DNA of 48,805 nucleotides from Saprospiraceae bacterium (GCA_019694295.1 JAIBCG010000017.1:1-48805), one strand, 5' to 3'; positions 8,086-17,350 are shown, numbered from the stretch's first letter. Notes: generated by a model not told the origin, from the sequence alone. Program-made: numbers and translations.

Positions 8086-9165
8086 GTGATTGAGATAATT
8101 GCATGGGTAGGTGTCAGTCAGGCACTGTTTGCGTCTTTCTTGATTTTCACCAAGAAAGAAAATAGTCAGTCAGATAAGGTGCTTAGTCTGTGGCTGGCGT
8201 TGCTGGCACTGGATTTTCTGAGCTGTGCGCTCGATTACCTGATCTTCAGCAAACCACTGCTGTCAAGTTCCTTTCTTTTATTCAATCCTGCACTTTTCTT
8301 GTACATCTGCTCGTTGACGGACAGGAAATTTAGGCTCAGGCCGGTATATTTACTGCATCTGGTACCATACTTGCTGTTCAAATTGATTGCCTATTGGGTT
8401 CAGGAAGCTTTTGCTATGAATACCTTTTTTGACCGCGACAGTTTTTTCCTTTATAGAATTGCTTTCGGGACAGCAACGGTTATTTCGTCTATCGTTTACA
8501 ATTTTCTGAGCCTTAGGTTGGTGCACAGACACAGGGTCAGCCTGCAGGCCGAGCGCTCCAACATTGATCAGAATGAAAGCATCGGTTGGGTCTTGTTCGT
8601 TTCGGTGTCATATACTGTTTATTGTATCATAGCAGTAGTGGTCGCTATGGTAAGTTATTTCACCAAAAGCTATCCCCTCTCACCACATATTTACAATTAT
8701 GCTGTTTTACTTGGACTGATATACATACTCAGTTTTTATGGGCTTTATCAGTTGCGCCTGAGTCTTTTTTCCGAGGATATCGAAGAAGAACGGATTCCGT
8801 ACCAAAAATCTTTGCTAACTACGGAAGCCAAGGGACAGATACAGGAAAAGATAGAAGAATATGTCGTTGGTCAAAAAGCCTATCTCGACCCTAACTTAAG
8901 TATGGAAGTTATCTCCAAAAAACTAAAAGTACCTAAATATCAATTGACAGAAGTACTGAATACTGTTATCGGTAAGAATTTTTTTCAGTATGTAAACCAT
9001 TTTCGAGTGGAAGAAGTCAAGAAAATGTTGTCTGACAAGGATAATACGTATTCGATTGAAGCAATCGGATTCGACTGTGGCTTTGCGAGTAAATCCTCCT
9101 TTTATACGTTATTTAAAAATGCGACCGGGATGACACCAACGGCTTACCGCGATTCTCTTGCTTGA
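8086..9165 (+). CDS. 7TM-type AraC family transcriptional regulator
   Basis: A 359-residue regulator with about seven membrane segments in residues 1-230 and an AraC DNA-binding domain at about 255-357. The C-terminal half shows KLKVPKYQLTEVLN, then FFQYVNHFRVEEVKKML, and the second helix-turn-helix with IGFDCGFASKSSFYTLFKN and TGMTPTAYR. This arrangement is common in Bacteroidota and would sense an extracellular or membrane signal. The start is the GTG at 8086: an in-frame stop lies nine codons upstream and no ATG is available. The epimerase-fusion gene begins 110 bp after it on the same strand and is a possible target, by position only. Confidence 0.86.
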   Translation: MIEIIAWVGVSQALFASFLIFTKKENSQSDKVLSLWLALLALDFLSCALDYLIFSKPLLSSSFLLFNPALFLYICSLTDRKFRLRPVYLLHLVPYLLFKLIAYWVQEAFAMNTFFDRDSFFLYRIAFGTATVISSIVYNFLSLRLVHRHRVSLQAERSNIDQNESIGWVLFVSVSYTVYCIIAVVVAMVSYFTKSYPLSPHIYNYAVLLGLIYILSFYGLYQLRLSLFSEDIEEERIPYQKSLLTTEAKGQIQEKIEEYVVGQKAYLDPNLSMEVISKKLKVPKYQLTEVLNTVIGKNFFQYVNHFRVEEVKKMLSDKDNTYSIEAIGFDCGFASKSSFYTLFKNATGMTPTAYRDSLA

Positions 9166-9275
9166 CATACAATCCGGATTTTAAAGTTCGTACGGCTACT
9201 GGTTGTCCGGATATTGAAAAACGGACGGTTTTGTCTCAGAATAGTGTCGAATTTGCAAGAAATAAATTTTTGCAA

Positions 9276-10748
9276 ATGAAACCCAAACACATTTTAATTA
9301 CAGGCGCTTCAGGTACAGTAGGTCGCGAAATAGTCACGCAGTTGTTGCAGAATAAGAATGCAAGGCTATATGTTTTTGATATTCTAAACAAGAAAACAAA
9401 AAGATTTTACGAAGAATTTAAAAATCATATTCATTTCATTGCTGGTGACATCAGCAATGAGACAGATATTGCAAAAATTCCAGCCGGAATGGATGCGGCA
9501 TTCCACCTGGCTGCAATAATTCCACCCGCAGCAGATGATTTTCCTGAGCTAGCACATACCATCAATACCGAAGGTACGCGGTTGTTGGTCAGGCATCTTG
9601 AAGATACATCACCTGATTGTTTCTTCATGTACAGCTCATCGGTGTCGGTTTATGGTGACAGGTTGGACAATCCTGACATATGGGTGGGTGATGCGCTTGT
9701 ACCAAGTGAAGGAGACCTGTATGCAGTCACCAAAATTGAGGCAGAAAAAATCATACGAGCAAGCAGGCTTCGTTGGACAATATTCCGACTTACAGGCATC
9801 ATGAAAAATCATAAAATCTCCAGGCTGATGTTTCACATGCCACTTGATACACCATTCGAGATATCTACACCCGAAGACACTGCCCGGGCATTCATCAATG
9901 GTCTTGAAAAACAGGATGAGCTCAGCTTCAGGATATTCAACCTCGGTGGTGGAGCACAATCCACCATTAGTTATCGCGAATTTTTACAACGTTCGTTCGA
10001 TATCTACGGACTTGGAAAACTTGATTTCCCTGAAAAAGCCTTCGCCGAAAAGAATTTTCATTGCGGTCGCATGGTAGATGGTGATGAACTGGAGAATAAC
10101 CTTCATTTCAGAAAAGATACCATGGAGTCGTACTTCGAAAAGACAGCAAAACCAGTCTCCAAAATCCAAAAAGTTCTGACCTTCCTAGTAAGCCCGATTG
10201 TCAAATGGTTTCTACTCCGTCAATCAGAACCGTACCTGGCATGGAAAACAGGTGACATCAATCTGATAAACAGATTCTTCAAGCTGGATGCAATAAGAGT
10301 CGGGCAAGGCAAAAAGGCTGCAAAAATTGTAGCTTTTCTGGCTATGTACATGTTATTCGCTTCGGTCATATTGCATGCTCAAGCAGTGTGCAACATCAGC
10401 AACATCAAGAATAATGAAGGACAACTGTGTTTTGCACTGTTTGAAAATCAGAAACAGTTTGACCGGGAACGACCTGTAATGACTTTCTGTGTTACAAAAG
10501 ATGAAGTAAAAGAAGGGCGGTTGGAAGTTAAAATGCCAGATCTCGCAGGAAGCTATGGAATAACAGTGATGGATGATACGGATGGAAACGGAAAGATGAA
10601 ATACAAGCTTCTACGCATTCCGGCAGAAGGATTTGGCTTTTCTGATTACATACACAAAGGTATCCTCAAGCCGGTTTTTGATAAATTTAAGGTGATTATC
10701 AGGAAAAACGAGAAAACACATGTGAATGTAAGGATGCAGTATTATTAG
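9276..10748 (+). CDS. NAD-dependent epimerase/dehydratase fused to DUF2141
   Basis: A 490-residue protein with two unlike halves. Residues 1 to about 290 are an extended short-chain dehydrogenase: ITGASGTVG (Gly10-Gly16) binds the dinucleotide and YAVTK (Tyr149, Lys153) is the catalytic pair. A hydrophobic stretch at about 348-366 ends in HAQA and looks like an internal signal peptide. The last 120 residues match DUF2141, with DDTDGNGKM and AEGFGFSDYIHKG. The epimerase would then be cytosolic and the DUF2141 part periplasmic. The ATG at 9276 sits directly before the Rossmann fold; the frame is open back to a TTG at 9162. An internal ATG at 10344 could start a separate secreted DUF2141 protein. 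Confidence 0.82.
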   Translation: MKPKHILITGASGTVGREIVTQLLQNKNARLYVFDILNKKTKRFYEEFKNHIHFIAGDISNETDIAKIPAGMDAAFHLAAIIPPAADDFPELAHTINTEGTRLLVRHLEDTSPDCFFMYSSSVSVYGDRLDNPDIWVGDALVPSEGDLYAVTKIEAEKIIRASRLRWTIFRLTGIMKNHKISRLMFHMPLDTPFEISTPEDTARAFINGLEKQDELSFRIFNLGGGAQSTISYREFLQRSFDIYGLGKLDFPEKAFAEKNFHCGRMVDGDELENNLHFRKDTMESYFEKTAKPVSKIQKVLTFLVSPIVKWFLLRQSEPYLAWKTGDINLINRFFKLDAIRVGQGKKAAKIVAFLAMYMLFASVILHAQAVCNISNIKNNEGQLCFALFENQKQFDRERPVMTFCVTKDEVKEGRLEVKMPDLAGSYGITVMDDTDGNGKMKYKLLRIPAEGFGFSDYIHKGILKPVFDKFKVIIRKNEKTHVNVRMQYY

Positions 10749-11310
10749 TCTTTGTAAAATATGTTGAAAAGGCACCGATGTTAGCTCATATCAGGATCCT
10801 TTTGTAAGCAACCAGGCAGTTTTATTTTGTTCCTGATGACCCGTTAATCATTGAATTTCAAAAAAAGAAAAAATAATTGATGCATGGTGTTAAGATTTTA
10901 ATTGCTCAGGTGATTAAGATGTAAGAATGTAGGAATTGTTTTAAACATTTAATAATCAAATTATGAAAACCCTGGTTTTGTTTCACTGGATGTGTTGGGG
11001 TTAAAAAATATCCTGGAGCAAAATGCATTTTTTTATGTGAATTGATCCCTGTGGCATCAAAATGTCGCAGGGATTTTATTATTCTGAAACAATTTTGAAT
11101 TTTATTTGTTTGTATTTGCTTACACAACAAATATTTGTTATAATACGCTTAATAATGATAAATTGTAGAATAAATGTGTAAGATGTTTTTTTAAAATTTA
11201 TTGATATAAATGATTATTTATAGAATCATTTAAATATTGTTATGAAATATGTGAAACTAAAAAAATAAAAGTAGTTATATTGCTGCAAAATACTTTCACA
11301 AATCCATGGG
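10749..11310. other. Intergenic gap with mini-ORF and hairpin
   Basis: 562 bp without a standard gene. It holds a 13-codon reading frame at 10963-11004 (MKTLVLFHWMCWG) and a terminator-like hairpin at 11045-11074. The remainder, including the 230 bp before the sigma factor gene, is very AT-rich and shows nothing else I can name. Confidence 0.4.
11045..11080 (+). terminator. Terminator-like hairpin
   Basis: ATCCCTGTG at 11045-11053 pairs with CGCAGGGAT at 11066-11074 (one G-T pair) around a 12-nt loop, followed by TTTATTATT. It lies nearly 300 bp after the epimerase gene, so it may end a long 3' UTR or a short separate transcript. Confidence 0.5.
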
Positions 11311-11874
11311 ATGAGAGAAGCAGATGAGTTATTATTTGGAAGGGTAAAGCAAGGTGACAGCAAAGCAATAGAGCAGGTCTATCTTAAGTATCGCGACGAA
11401 TTTTTCGGATGGGCGAAAACAAGATTCATGTGCAGTTTTCAAGATTTAGAAGATGTTTGGCAAGAAACGATAATTATTTTCTTTGAAAATGTTAAGAATC
11501 AGCGACTTTCGGTATTAAGAAGCAGCTTGAGTACTTATCTTTTCACCATAGGCCGTAATATCCTGCTGAATAAGATAAGAGCAGAGCAAAGAATTAATTT
11601 GGTTGGTAATTTAACAGATTTTGCTGATCCCATTGAAGATATTATTATGTATAATTTTGACAAATCCGAACAAGAGCCTACCCTGACTAAATATTTTGAA
11701 GCTTTGGGTAGTAAGTGCAAAGAGTTGCTATTAGGTAGATATTACCTGGGCAAGTCGGTAGATGTTATTCGACAGGAAACCGGCCTGAACAGCAATAATG
11801 TCGTAAGCGCATCTCTTAGTCGCTGTCTCAATCGACTGAAGGATTTGATCAAAAACAATAACTCAAACAAATGA
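11311..11874 (+). CDS. RNA polymerase sigma factor, ECF/sigma-70 family
   Basis: A 187-residue ECF-type sigma factor. Region 2 is seen in AIEQVYLKYRDEFFGWA and FQDLEDVWQETIIIFFENV. Region 4 near the C-terminus has KCKELLLGRYYLGKSVDVIR and the recognition helix SASLSRCLNRLKDLI. It redirects RNA polymerase to a specific promoter set. Its stop overlaps the start of the next gene in ATGA, so the two are translationally coupled and the neighbour is the likely anti-sigma factor. The start is the ATG at 11311; an ATG five bases upstream is closed by a stop at once. Confidence 0.9.
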   Translation: MREADELLFGRVKQGDSKAIEQVYLKYRDEFFGWAKTRFMCSFQDLEDVWQETIIIFFENVKNQRLSVLRSSLSTYLFTIGRNILLNKIRAEQRINLVGNLTDFADPIEDIIMYNFDKSEQEPTLTKYFEALGSKCKELLLGRYYLGKSVDVIRQETGLNSNNVVSASLSRCLNRLKDLIKNNNSNK

Positions 11875-12773
11875 CACATAAGAATGACGACCTTATTTTT
11901 CAATACATCAACGGAGAATTAAATCCGGTTGAACATGAAACATTTAAGGAAAGATTGCTGACTGATATTGAACTACAGGATGAGTACAATGCTTGTCTGC
12001 AGGTAATGGATTTGTTAAATCAAGCCGGGAGAAATGAGCTTAAAACCAAACTGGCGCAAGCAGGGAAAAGGCAGGATGACAGACGTAAGTTGCAAAAAAG
12101 ATTAACTTATTTCGGAATCGCAGCAGTGATGTTGGCTTTGGTCAGCTTTACAATATGGAAGTTCATCGGTAAAACAGAGTCAGTAGGGCCGCCCTCAGAA
12201 GTAATACAAAGAGATACAATCATCAATACGCCTCCGCCTCAAGACACAGTGCGTAAAAAGCCAGACACCACGGTGAGGGCAGTACCGCCCCCTATGGCAG
12301 TTGTCAAGCCGGCGAAAAAGTCAGTCAAAAAGGAAAAACAGGTAAAAACAGACGAATTATTTGCCATGCATTTTGCACCAAGCAGAGAACTTTCTCTCAA
12401 CCCGGGTTTGCGAGGACCCAGCACCATGGATCCGGTGGCAGCGTTTATGCAAGCCTACTGGGATAAGGATTATAAAGGGGCAGTAGAATACTACGAATTG
12501 ATTCCGGATGACATTAAACAAAACAGTACAATCAAATTTGAATATGCCAATTGTATGGCACTACAAGGGCAGTACAAGAAGGCAGAGATGCTTTTCCGTG
12601 AAGTAAAAGAAGACGAAAAGTCAAGGTATGCCAGCCAGGCAACATACTATCAGGCTCTAATGCTGTTAAAGCTAAAAAGAGTGAACGAAGCCCGCAATAT
12701 ATTGAAGCAAATATCCGCCGACGAAATCAATCCATATCACCAAGAGGCCGCAAAATTGATGTCAGAGCTGTGA
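11871..12773 (+). CDS. Putative membrane anti-sigma factor with TPR-like periplasmic domain
   Basis: 300 residues in three parts. The cytosolic part (1-78) begins FQYINGELNPVEHETFKERL, like the helical anti-sigma fold seen next to many ECF factors, without a zinc-finger motif. A single membrane helix lies at about 79-98. A proline- and lysine-rich linker (105-160) leads to a helical C-terminal domain (190-300) with tetratricopeptide features such as YKGAVEYYELIP and GQYKKAEMLFREV. The gene overlaps the sigma factor by 4 bp. Restraint of that sigma factor is inferred from position and topology. The TPR half could instead sense or bind an envelope partner. Confidence 0.72.
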   Translation: MTHKNDDLIFQYINGELNPVEHETFKERLLTDIELQDEYNACLQVMDLLNQAGRNELKTKLAQAGKRQDDRRKLQKRLTYFGIAAVMLALVSFTIWKFIGKTESVGPPSEVIQRDTIINTPPPQDTVRKKPDTTVRAVPPPMAVVKPAKKSVKKEKQVKTDELFAMHFAPSRELSLNPGLRGPSTMDPVAAFMQAYWDKDYKGAVEYYELIPDDIKQNSTIKFEYANCMALQGQYKKAEMLFREVKEDEKSRYASQATYYQALMLLKLKRVNEARNILKQISADEINPYHQEAAKLMSEL

Positions 12774-13290
12774 GATAGCTGACCATTTAAATGATAAGTA
12801 CATTCGAGTACAGAATGATTGGGTGCATAATATAAGCCGACATCATTTTGTGATATATATTTAAAGAAAGCATAGTTTTTTCTTTTTAAATGAATAAAAG
12901 ACATTTTACATAAGCCTTTGTAAGAAAATCTTTCTAATTTTATCCCACCCACCATATTCATATCGGCTTTTATTTTCCCTTTATTACCCACGTTACAAGG
13001 ACAATTAGTTTTTGCGCAATATTGATACTGTTTAAGAATGATTTAAAAAACTTCCAAATCCATGTTAAGATTTTTCATCAAATGATATTAATGAGTAACA
13101 TGTTAAACAGTGAGGTTGGCCAACCTTAATACTTTGAACCTGATTTTGTAGTACAAATAGTAAACAATTGATTTTGGTGAATAATCATCAAAGCATAAGA
13201 AATTGAATGCATTGATATTGTTCCGGCAAATACTGTATTATATTGAAAGTGGAATTATGAAAATTTTATGAATGATTAAAACTCCTGATT
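12774..13290. other. Intergenic gap before the T9SS gene
   Basis: 517 bp, AT-rich, with no convincing ORF. It contains a perfect 14-bp palindrome at 13113-13126. I see no TAnnTTTG promoter here, consistent with but not proof of control by an alternative sigma factor. Confidence 0.4.
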
Positions 13291-13782
13291 ATGAAACTTA
13301 AAAATTTTTCTTTTGTTTTTTTATTACTGCTGCATCTAAGCCCTATCGCCAGCATTGCCCAATCCGGCTTTGTGGCCACAGGTGGCAATTCTACTGATGG
13401 CGGGCAATCTTTAAGTTTTACTATTGGCCAGATCGATTACCTGAATATTGTACAAGGAAATATTCTGGTGGCCAACCAAGGTATCCAACAACCTTATGAA
13501 TTAGGTACAACATCAACCAAGGGTCTGGATATTCCAGGTTTGGAAATATCTTTATTCCCCAACCCTACCCTGAAAGAATTCAATCTGCTGGTTGATTTTA
13601 AATCTAATCCTTCATTACTAGAATATAATGTCTTTGACTTACTTGGAAAGAAAATCCTTGAAGGTGGATTAGAGAAAGGCTTAAACACAGTTTCGGTCAC
13701 TCAACTGCCGTCGGGAATATATATGGTCAAGATTTTGACCCAAAAAAATGAAACCCAAACATTTAAACTTCTAAAATATTAA
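13291..13782 (+). CDS. Small T9SS type A sorting-domain protein
   Basis: A secreted protein of 163 residues. A signal peptide covers about residues 1-24. Next comes a short region with [20 protein letters not shown], a pattern seen in many small Bacteroidota surface proteins. The last 75 residues form the type A sorting domain: LSLFPNP-like start (here [16 protein letters not shown]), [19 protein letters not shown] and a final basic-hydrophobic tail. It would cross the outer membrane by type IX secretion and be attached to the surface or released. Most of the protein is export signal, so its own function is unknown. The collagen-like gene begins 4 bp later, so the two are co-transcribed. Confidence 0.88.
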   Translation: MKLKNFSFVFLLLLHLSPIASIAQSGFVATGGNSTDGGQSLSFTIGQIDYLNIVQGNILVANQGIQQPYELGTTSTKGLDIPGLEISLFPNPTLKEFNLLVDFKSNPSLLEYNVFDLLGKKILEGGLEKGLNTVSVTQLPSGIYMVKILTQKNETQTFKLLKY

Positions 13783-13786
13783 AATT

Positions 13787-15364
13787 ATGAAAAACGTATT
13801 ATTATTATTGTGTTTCTTTATTTCAACTATTGTCTTGGCTCAAGACAAAATGACCTTCCAATCAGTAGTAAGAGATAATAATGGCAAGCCGGTAAATGGT
13901 TTGATCCGGGCAAGAATCACCCTGTTGCAAGGGTCAGAAACCGGTACGATCGTTTTTCAGGAGACACATTATGATGTGCCTACGAATGTAAATGGTCTTG
14001 CTACATTCCAGATAGGTGATGGAAGTAACACCCAAGGCTCATTGAGTGCTATTGACTGGAGCCAAAGTCCGTATTTCATAAGGGTTGAAATCGATCCGAC
14101 CGGAGGTCCGAACTTCAGTATCAATACAGTATCACAGATGCAAAGTGTGCCTTATGCTTTTTATGCAAAAAATAGCCCCGCGGGTCCGAAAGGGGATAAA
14201 GGCGACAAAGGTGATAAAGGGGATATCGGTCTTGATGGCCCTAAAGGCGATAAAGGCGATAAAGGTGATATCGGTCTTGATGGCCCTAAAGGCGATAAAG
14301 GCGACAAAGGCGACAAAGGCGATATCGGCCTTGATGGACCAAAAGGCGACAAAGGTGATAAAGGGAATAAAGGGGATAAAGGCGACAAAGGTGATAAAGG
14401 GGACCCTGGAAGTACTCTTTGGACCAAAACAGGTAATAACATTTATTACAATACTGGTACTGTAGGTATAGGTACATCGGTACCTAATTCTTTATATAAA
14501 TTACATGTAGAGGGCGATGTACGAGCTACTGGTGCGCTTTATTTGGGTACAATCGAAAAAATATATGATGCTGGTGCGAATACCATAGGGATTAACTCAG
14601 ATTTTATACCTGATATTACTCTTTTAAGAGATGTTGGGTCTTCATCTAAAAAATGGAATGACATACATATTGGAGGTCAGGCAAATGTGAAAGTACTTTA
14701 TTTCCCAACTGCTTACTCTACTACCCAATCGCAGTCATTCTTTTATAATGGAGACATATCGCTTACTGAATCATTTGTCCCAGGTACTGATAACTTTTAT
14801 CATTTGGGTAGATCCAACAAACGTTGGTATGATGTATGGAGTGTAGATGGCTCAATTAATACGTCTGATGCCCGCTTAAAAACAAACATCCAGCCTATAA
14901 AATATGGTTTAAAAGAAATTATGCTTCTAAAACCTGTATCTTTCATTTGGAAAAATAGAAAGATAGACAATCCTACAAAATTAGGATTTCTTGCACAAGA
15001 CCTTCAAAAAGTTCTTAACGAAGTCGTTAAAAGCAAAACAACGATTGACGAGCATGATCCAAATGCACCTCTTGTTGATACTGAATACCTAGGTGTCATG
15101 TACTCAGATATTATTCCGGTAGTAGTTAAAGCCATCCAAGAACAACAAGACATCATTGAAGATATGAAAAATCAAATGAAAGAGCTTGAAACTTTGAAAC
15201 AAGATTATGCCGAGCAAAAGAAACTGATAGAAACCCTTAAGGCAGAAAATACAGCTCAGTCAGAAACTCAAAAATCAATGATTGAAGTATTAAATCAACT
15301 GAATGCAAAAGTTGATCAACTCTCCACTTCAAGTATTGAAGCCCAACAGGTAGTAAAAAAATAA
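13787..15364 (+). CDS. Collagen-like repeat protein with peptidase S74 autoprocessing domain
   Basis: A 525-residue secreted protein. After a signal peptide (1-18) there is a beta-rich N-terminal domain with [15 protein letters not shown], then 25 uninterrupted Gly-X-Y triplets (residues 133-207, nt 14183-14407) made mostly of GDK, GDI, GLD and GPK. A beta-structured middle part follows with tail-fibre features ([23 protein letters not shown]). Residues from about 358 form an S74 intramolecular chaperone with the Ser360-Asp361 site in [10 protein letters not shown] and [11 protein letters not shown]. The last 75 residues are coiled coil. S74 domains trimerise fibres and then cut themselves off, so a trimeric surface fibre is likely. 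No T9SS tail is present. Confidence 0.87.
   Translation: MKNVLLLLCFFISTIVLAQDKMTFQSVVRDNNGKPVNGLIRARITLLQGSETGTIVFQETHYDVPTNVNGLATFQIGDGSNTQGSLSAIDWSQSPYFIRVEIDPTGGPNFSINTVSQMQSVPYAFYAKNSPAGPKGDKGDKGDKGDIGLDGPKGDKGDKGDIGLDGPKGDKGDKGDKGDIGLDGPKGDKGDKGNKGDKGDKGDKGDPGSTLWTKTGNNIYYNTGTVGIGTSVPNSLYKLHVEGDVRATGALYLGTIEKIYDAGANTIGINSDFIPDITLLRDVGSSSKKWNDIHIGGQANVKVLYFPTAYSTTQSQSFFYNGDISLTESFVPGTDNFYHLGRSNKRWYDVWSVDGSINTSDARLKTNIQPIKYGLKEIMLLKPVSFIWKNRKIDNPTKLGFLAQDLQKVLNEVVKSKTTIDEHDPNAPLVDTEYLGVMYSDIIPVVVKAIQEQQDIIEDMKNQMKELETLKQDYAEQKKLIETLKAENTAQSETQKSMIEVLNQLNAKVDQLSTSSIEAQQVVKK
14183..14407 (+). repeat. Collagen Gly-X-Y coding repeat
   Basis: 225 bp of tandem 9-bp-based repeats encoding 25 Gly-X-Y triplets. 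A larger block containing [16 protein letters not shown] recurs three times with near-identical DNA, which points to recent expansion and possible slippage. The triplets are rich in Lys and Asp rather than Pro, as in bacterial collagens stabilised by charge pairs. Confidence 0.9.
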
Positions 15365-15375
15365 AATTTCCTCCC

Positions 15376-15412
15376 GGTGCCGGAGCAAAGTCTTCGGCAC
15401 CTTTTAATTTTA
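15376..15412 (+). terminator. Terminator after the collagen-like gene
   Basis: GGTGCCG at 15376-15382 pairs perfectly with CGGCACC at 15395-15401, followed by TTTTAATTTT. It lies 12 bp beyond the stop codon. Confidence 0.7.
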
Positions 15413-15679
15413 TGTTTAATATGAAAAAATAAGCACCAAAAAATTCAATAGGGTAAAATTCCTAATGAATGTCACTAGAAAATTCCAAGCATAAATGTCT
15501 GTTTATCTGTTAATTGCTGGACATTTTTGCGAGAAAAAATAATTGGTTTTTCTGTAAGGGAACCTTACAATTTTTTCCTTATGGAAATTGGATGTAATTT
15601 CTTCGAGGATGTCCATCCTTATTGGATTAAGGAAATCCGGTCATCTTTTATTTCGTAGGCTTATGAATTATCTAGGTAA

Positions 15680-15874
15680 GTACCAAAGTATTGGCCGTGT
15701 CACACATTTATCCCCGGTAACCGAAAAAGGAAGATAATAAAACACATTGGCACTGCAAGAAGTGATGATGAGAAAGCAAATCTTATTGTTTTGGCGCAAG
15801 ATTTCATACAAAAGGTTTCCCATCAGCTTCCATTATTTGAAGAAGCATGTAATAAAATCCTGAACCTTTCTTAA
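15680..15874 (+). pseudogene. Transposase N-terminal relic (IS1634-like)
   Basis: A 64-codon open stretch without a start codon, entered after a stop at 15677 and closed at 15874. It reads RKRKIIKHIGTARSDDEKAN, then LIVLAQDFIQKVSHQLPLFE. The pattern of a 'KHIGTA' strand, an acidic helix and 'QLPLF' resembles the N-terminal region of IS1634-type transposases. No catalytic domain follows, so this is a decayed fragment. The assignment rests on recalled family patterns and needs a search. A small inverted repeat (GTAAGG/CCTTAC, 15554-15568) lies upstream and could be an element remnant. Confidence 0.45.
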
Positions 15875-15973
15875 CTTCTTAAATATTGAAAAATATAAAC
15901 CGGGTAATGACACTTTTGCTGACCTAAAATAAACAAGTCAGAAAGAATTTTTATTGCCCCTCGTATTAAAACA

Positions 15974-16010
15974 AAAAAATCCGGATGCCTGAATAACATC
16001 CGGATTTTTT
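15974..16010. terminator. Bidirectional terminator downstream of lgt
   Basis: AAAAAATCCGGATG at 15974-15987 pairs perfectly with CATCCGGATTTTTT at 15997-16010 around a 9-nt loop. It has a T-run on either strand and lies 16 bp past the end of lgt on the minus strand. Confidence 0.85.
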
Positions 16011-16026
16011 ATTCATTTAGACAAAA

Positions 16027-17199
16027 CTATACATTCGCACCATTCTTGCTTTGATGCTTTCTTGTAAAATATATAATACAACCAATGGCTACAATAATGT
16101 AAAGTACTGCAATGTATTCTGCCTGGGTCATATTCAGCCCCATAAACGAATACTTGTCATTGATACGTATTTTCTCTATCCAAAACCTTTCTACACCATT
16201 CAGTATCATATAAATAAAGAAAAGTACACCTGGCACTTTCACCCTTTTGCGCAATGCCCATAAAATCAGAAATATTACAATAGAAGCAATGATTTCGTAA
16301 ATGGGAGTCGGATACACAGGTTGGGCCAATTGCATACAATGCTGCCAGGTACACCCGGCAATAGAGACCCCATCATCTATAACATTGTGCGGATATGTAG
16401 AAGCCCACCAGCTATCGGGCAATATCCACCAGGAGGGTACCGGATTATTGTTGACAATACCCCAGTCACCATCACCTGAAAACTGGCACCCCATCCTACC
16501 AACACCGTACGAAATAATCAGAGCAGGAGCTATGGCATCCATCACATGTAGGGGCTCGATATTATGCTTGCGGATATAATAATAGACCGCCAGAAAACCA
16601 ACAATGAGGCCTCCATATATATTCAGCCCACTACCTGAAAAAAAACTACCCACAGGATTCTGGAAGAAACCGGGCAAATCTTCCATAACCGAAAATAATT
16701 TTGACCCAAAAATGCCCGAAAAAGCCGCTATAACCGTAATGTCACCTACCCGGTCATGCGGATAAACAGCTACTCGTTGTGCCGGCCTTTCTGAATGCTT
16801 GATTTTTTTCCAAGCATTGTATCTGACAAATGTAAAAACACCCAATACAACCAAAAGTATTAACCAAGGGCCATCAGCAGTAAGCAGAAATCCTGAAGGA
16901 TCTTTCTGAAATGTTTCATAATTAAGTGCTATGTGAGTGGTCTTCATAGCAATAAGTCCTAAAATAAATCCGTTGATAATGTTATCAAACCAGGCAAACG
17001 GCTGCTTTGCAGATACATCAACGTATGTTGGCTGAAATAGACCTTCATCGGCTTTTCTCCTGAGTTCTTTCTTAAAGAAATAGGCAGCTGCAAGAAACGA
17101 AAAAACCAGAAAAAGTCCGAACGTCTGGACTATGGAAAAAGCATTATCCGGCTCGGTACCAAACAGTGCATGAAGGATGTAGGATAAATTTGGGTACAT
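16027..17199 (-). CDS. lgt: Prolipoprotein diacylglyceryl transferase
   Basis: A membrane enzyme of 390 residues that transfers diacylglycerol to the lipobox cysteine of prolipoproteins. The Lgt signature is present as GRMGCQFSGDGDWG, preceded by SGLNIYGGLIVGF and followed late by NGVERFWIEKIR. It is longer than the roughly 290 residues of E. coli Lgt. The excess lies in the N-terminal loops and in a loop after the signature containing several Trp and Cys, as in other Bacteroidota. It is the enzyme needed for the predicted lipoproteins in this window. It is transcribed alone and ends at a strong terminator. Confidence 0.95.
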   Translation of the reverse strand: MYPNLSYILHALFGTEPDNAFSIVQTFGLFLVFSFLAAAYFFKKELRRKADEGLFQPTYVDVSAKQPFAWFDNIINGFILGLIAMKTTHIALNYETFQKDPSGFLLTADGPWLILLVVLGVFTFVRYNAWKKIKHSERPAQRVAVYPHDRVGDITVIAAFSGIFGSKLFSVMEDLPGFFQNPVGSFFSGSGLNIYGGLIVGFLAVYYYIRKHNIEPLHVMDAIAPALIISYGVGRMGCQFSGDGDWGIVNNNPVPSWWILPDSWWASTYPHNVIDDGVSIAGCTWQHCMQLAQPVYPTPIYEIIASIVIFLILWALRKRVKVPGVLFFIYMILNGVERFWIEKIRINDKYSFMGLNMTQAEYIAVLYIIVAIGCIIYFTRKHQSKNGANV

Positions 17200-17350
17200 A
17201 TATGGTATTGAATAAGTGGCTAAATTAATAAAACCTTTTAATGCAACACTAAACGTTAGATGTTAAATATTATTCCTTTTATTTTTTAATATAAAAATCC
17301 TGATTACATTTATTCGAATTTTCATTAGTTGATTCACATAAAAAGCTATT

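Noticed and set aside
9162-9275. N-terminal extension of the epimerase from a TTG overlapping the AraC stop
   Set aside because: The 38 extra residues have no family counterpart and the ATG at 9276 fits the Rossmann start.
14183-14407. Tandem repeats that could suggest a CRISPR array or satellite
   Set aside because: The period is 9 bp in frame with collagen triplets and there are no unique spacers.
14161-14442. Long antisense ORF opposite the collagen repeat
   Set aside because: It is a Pro/Leu/Ser repeat produced by the complement of Gly-X-Y codons; it has no start context and no domain.
15581-15655. A 24-codon ORF in the collagen-lgt gap
   Set aside because: There is no family resemblance or conserved feature, and it lies in a region with transposon debris.
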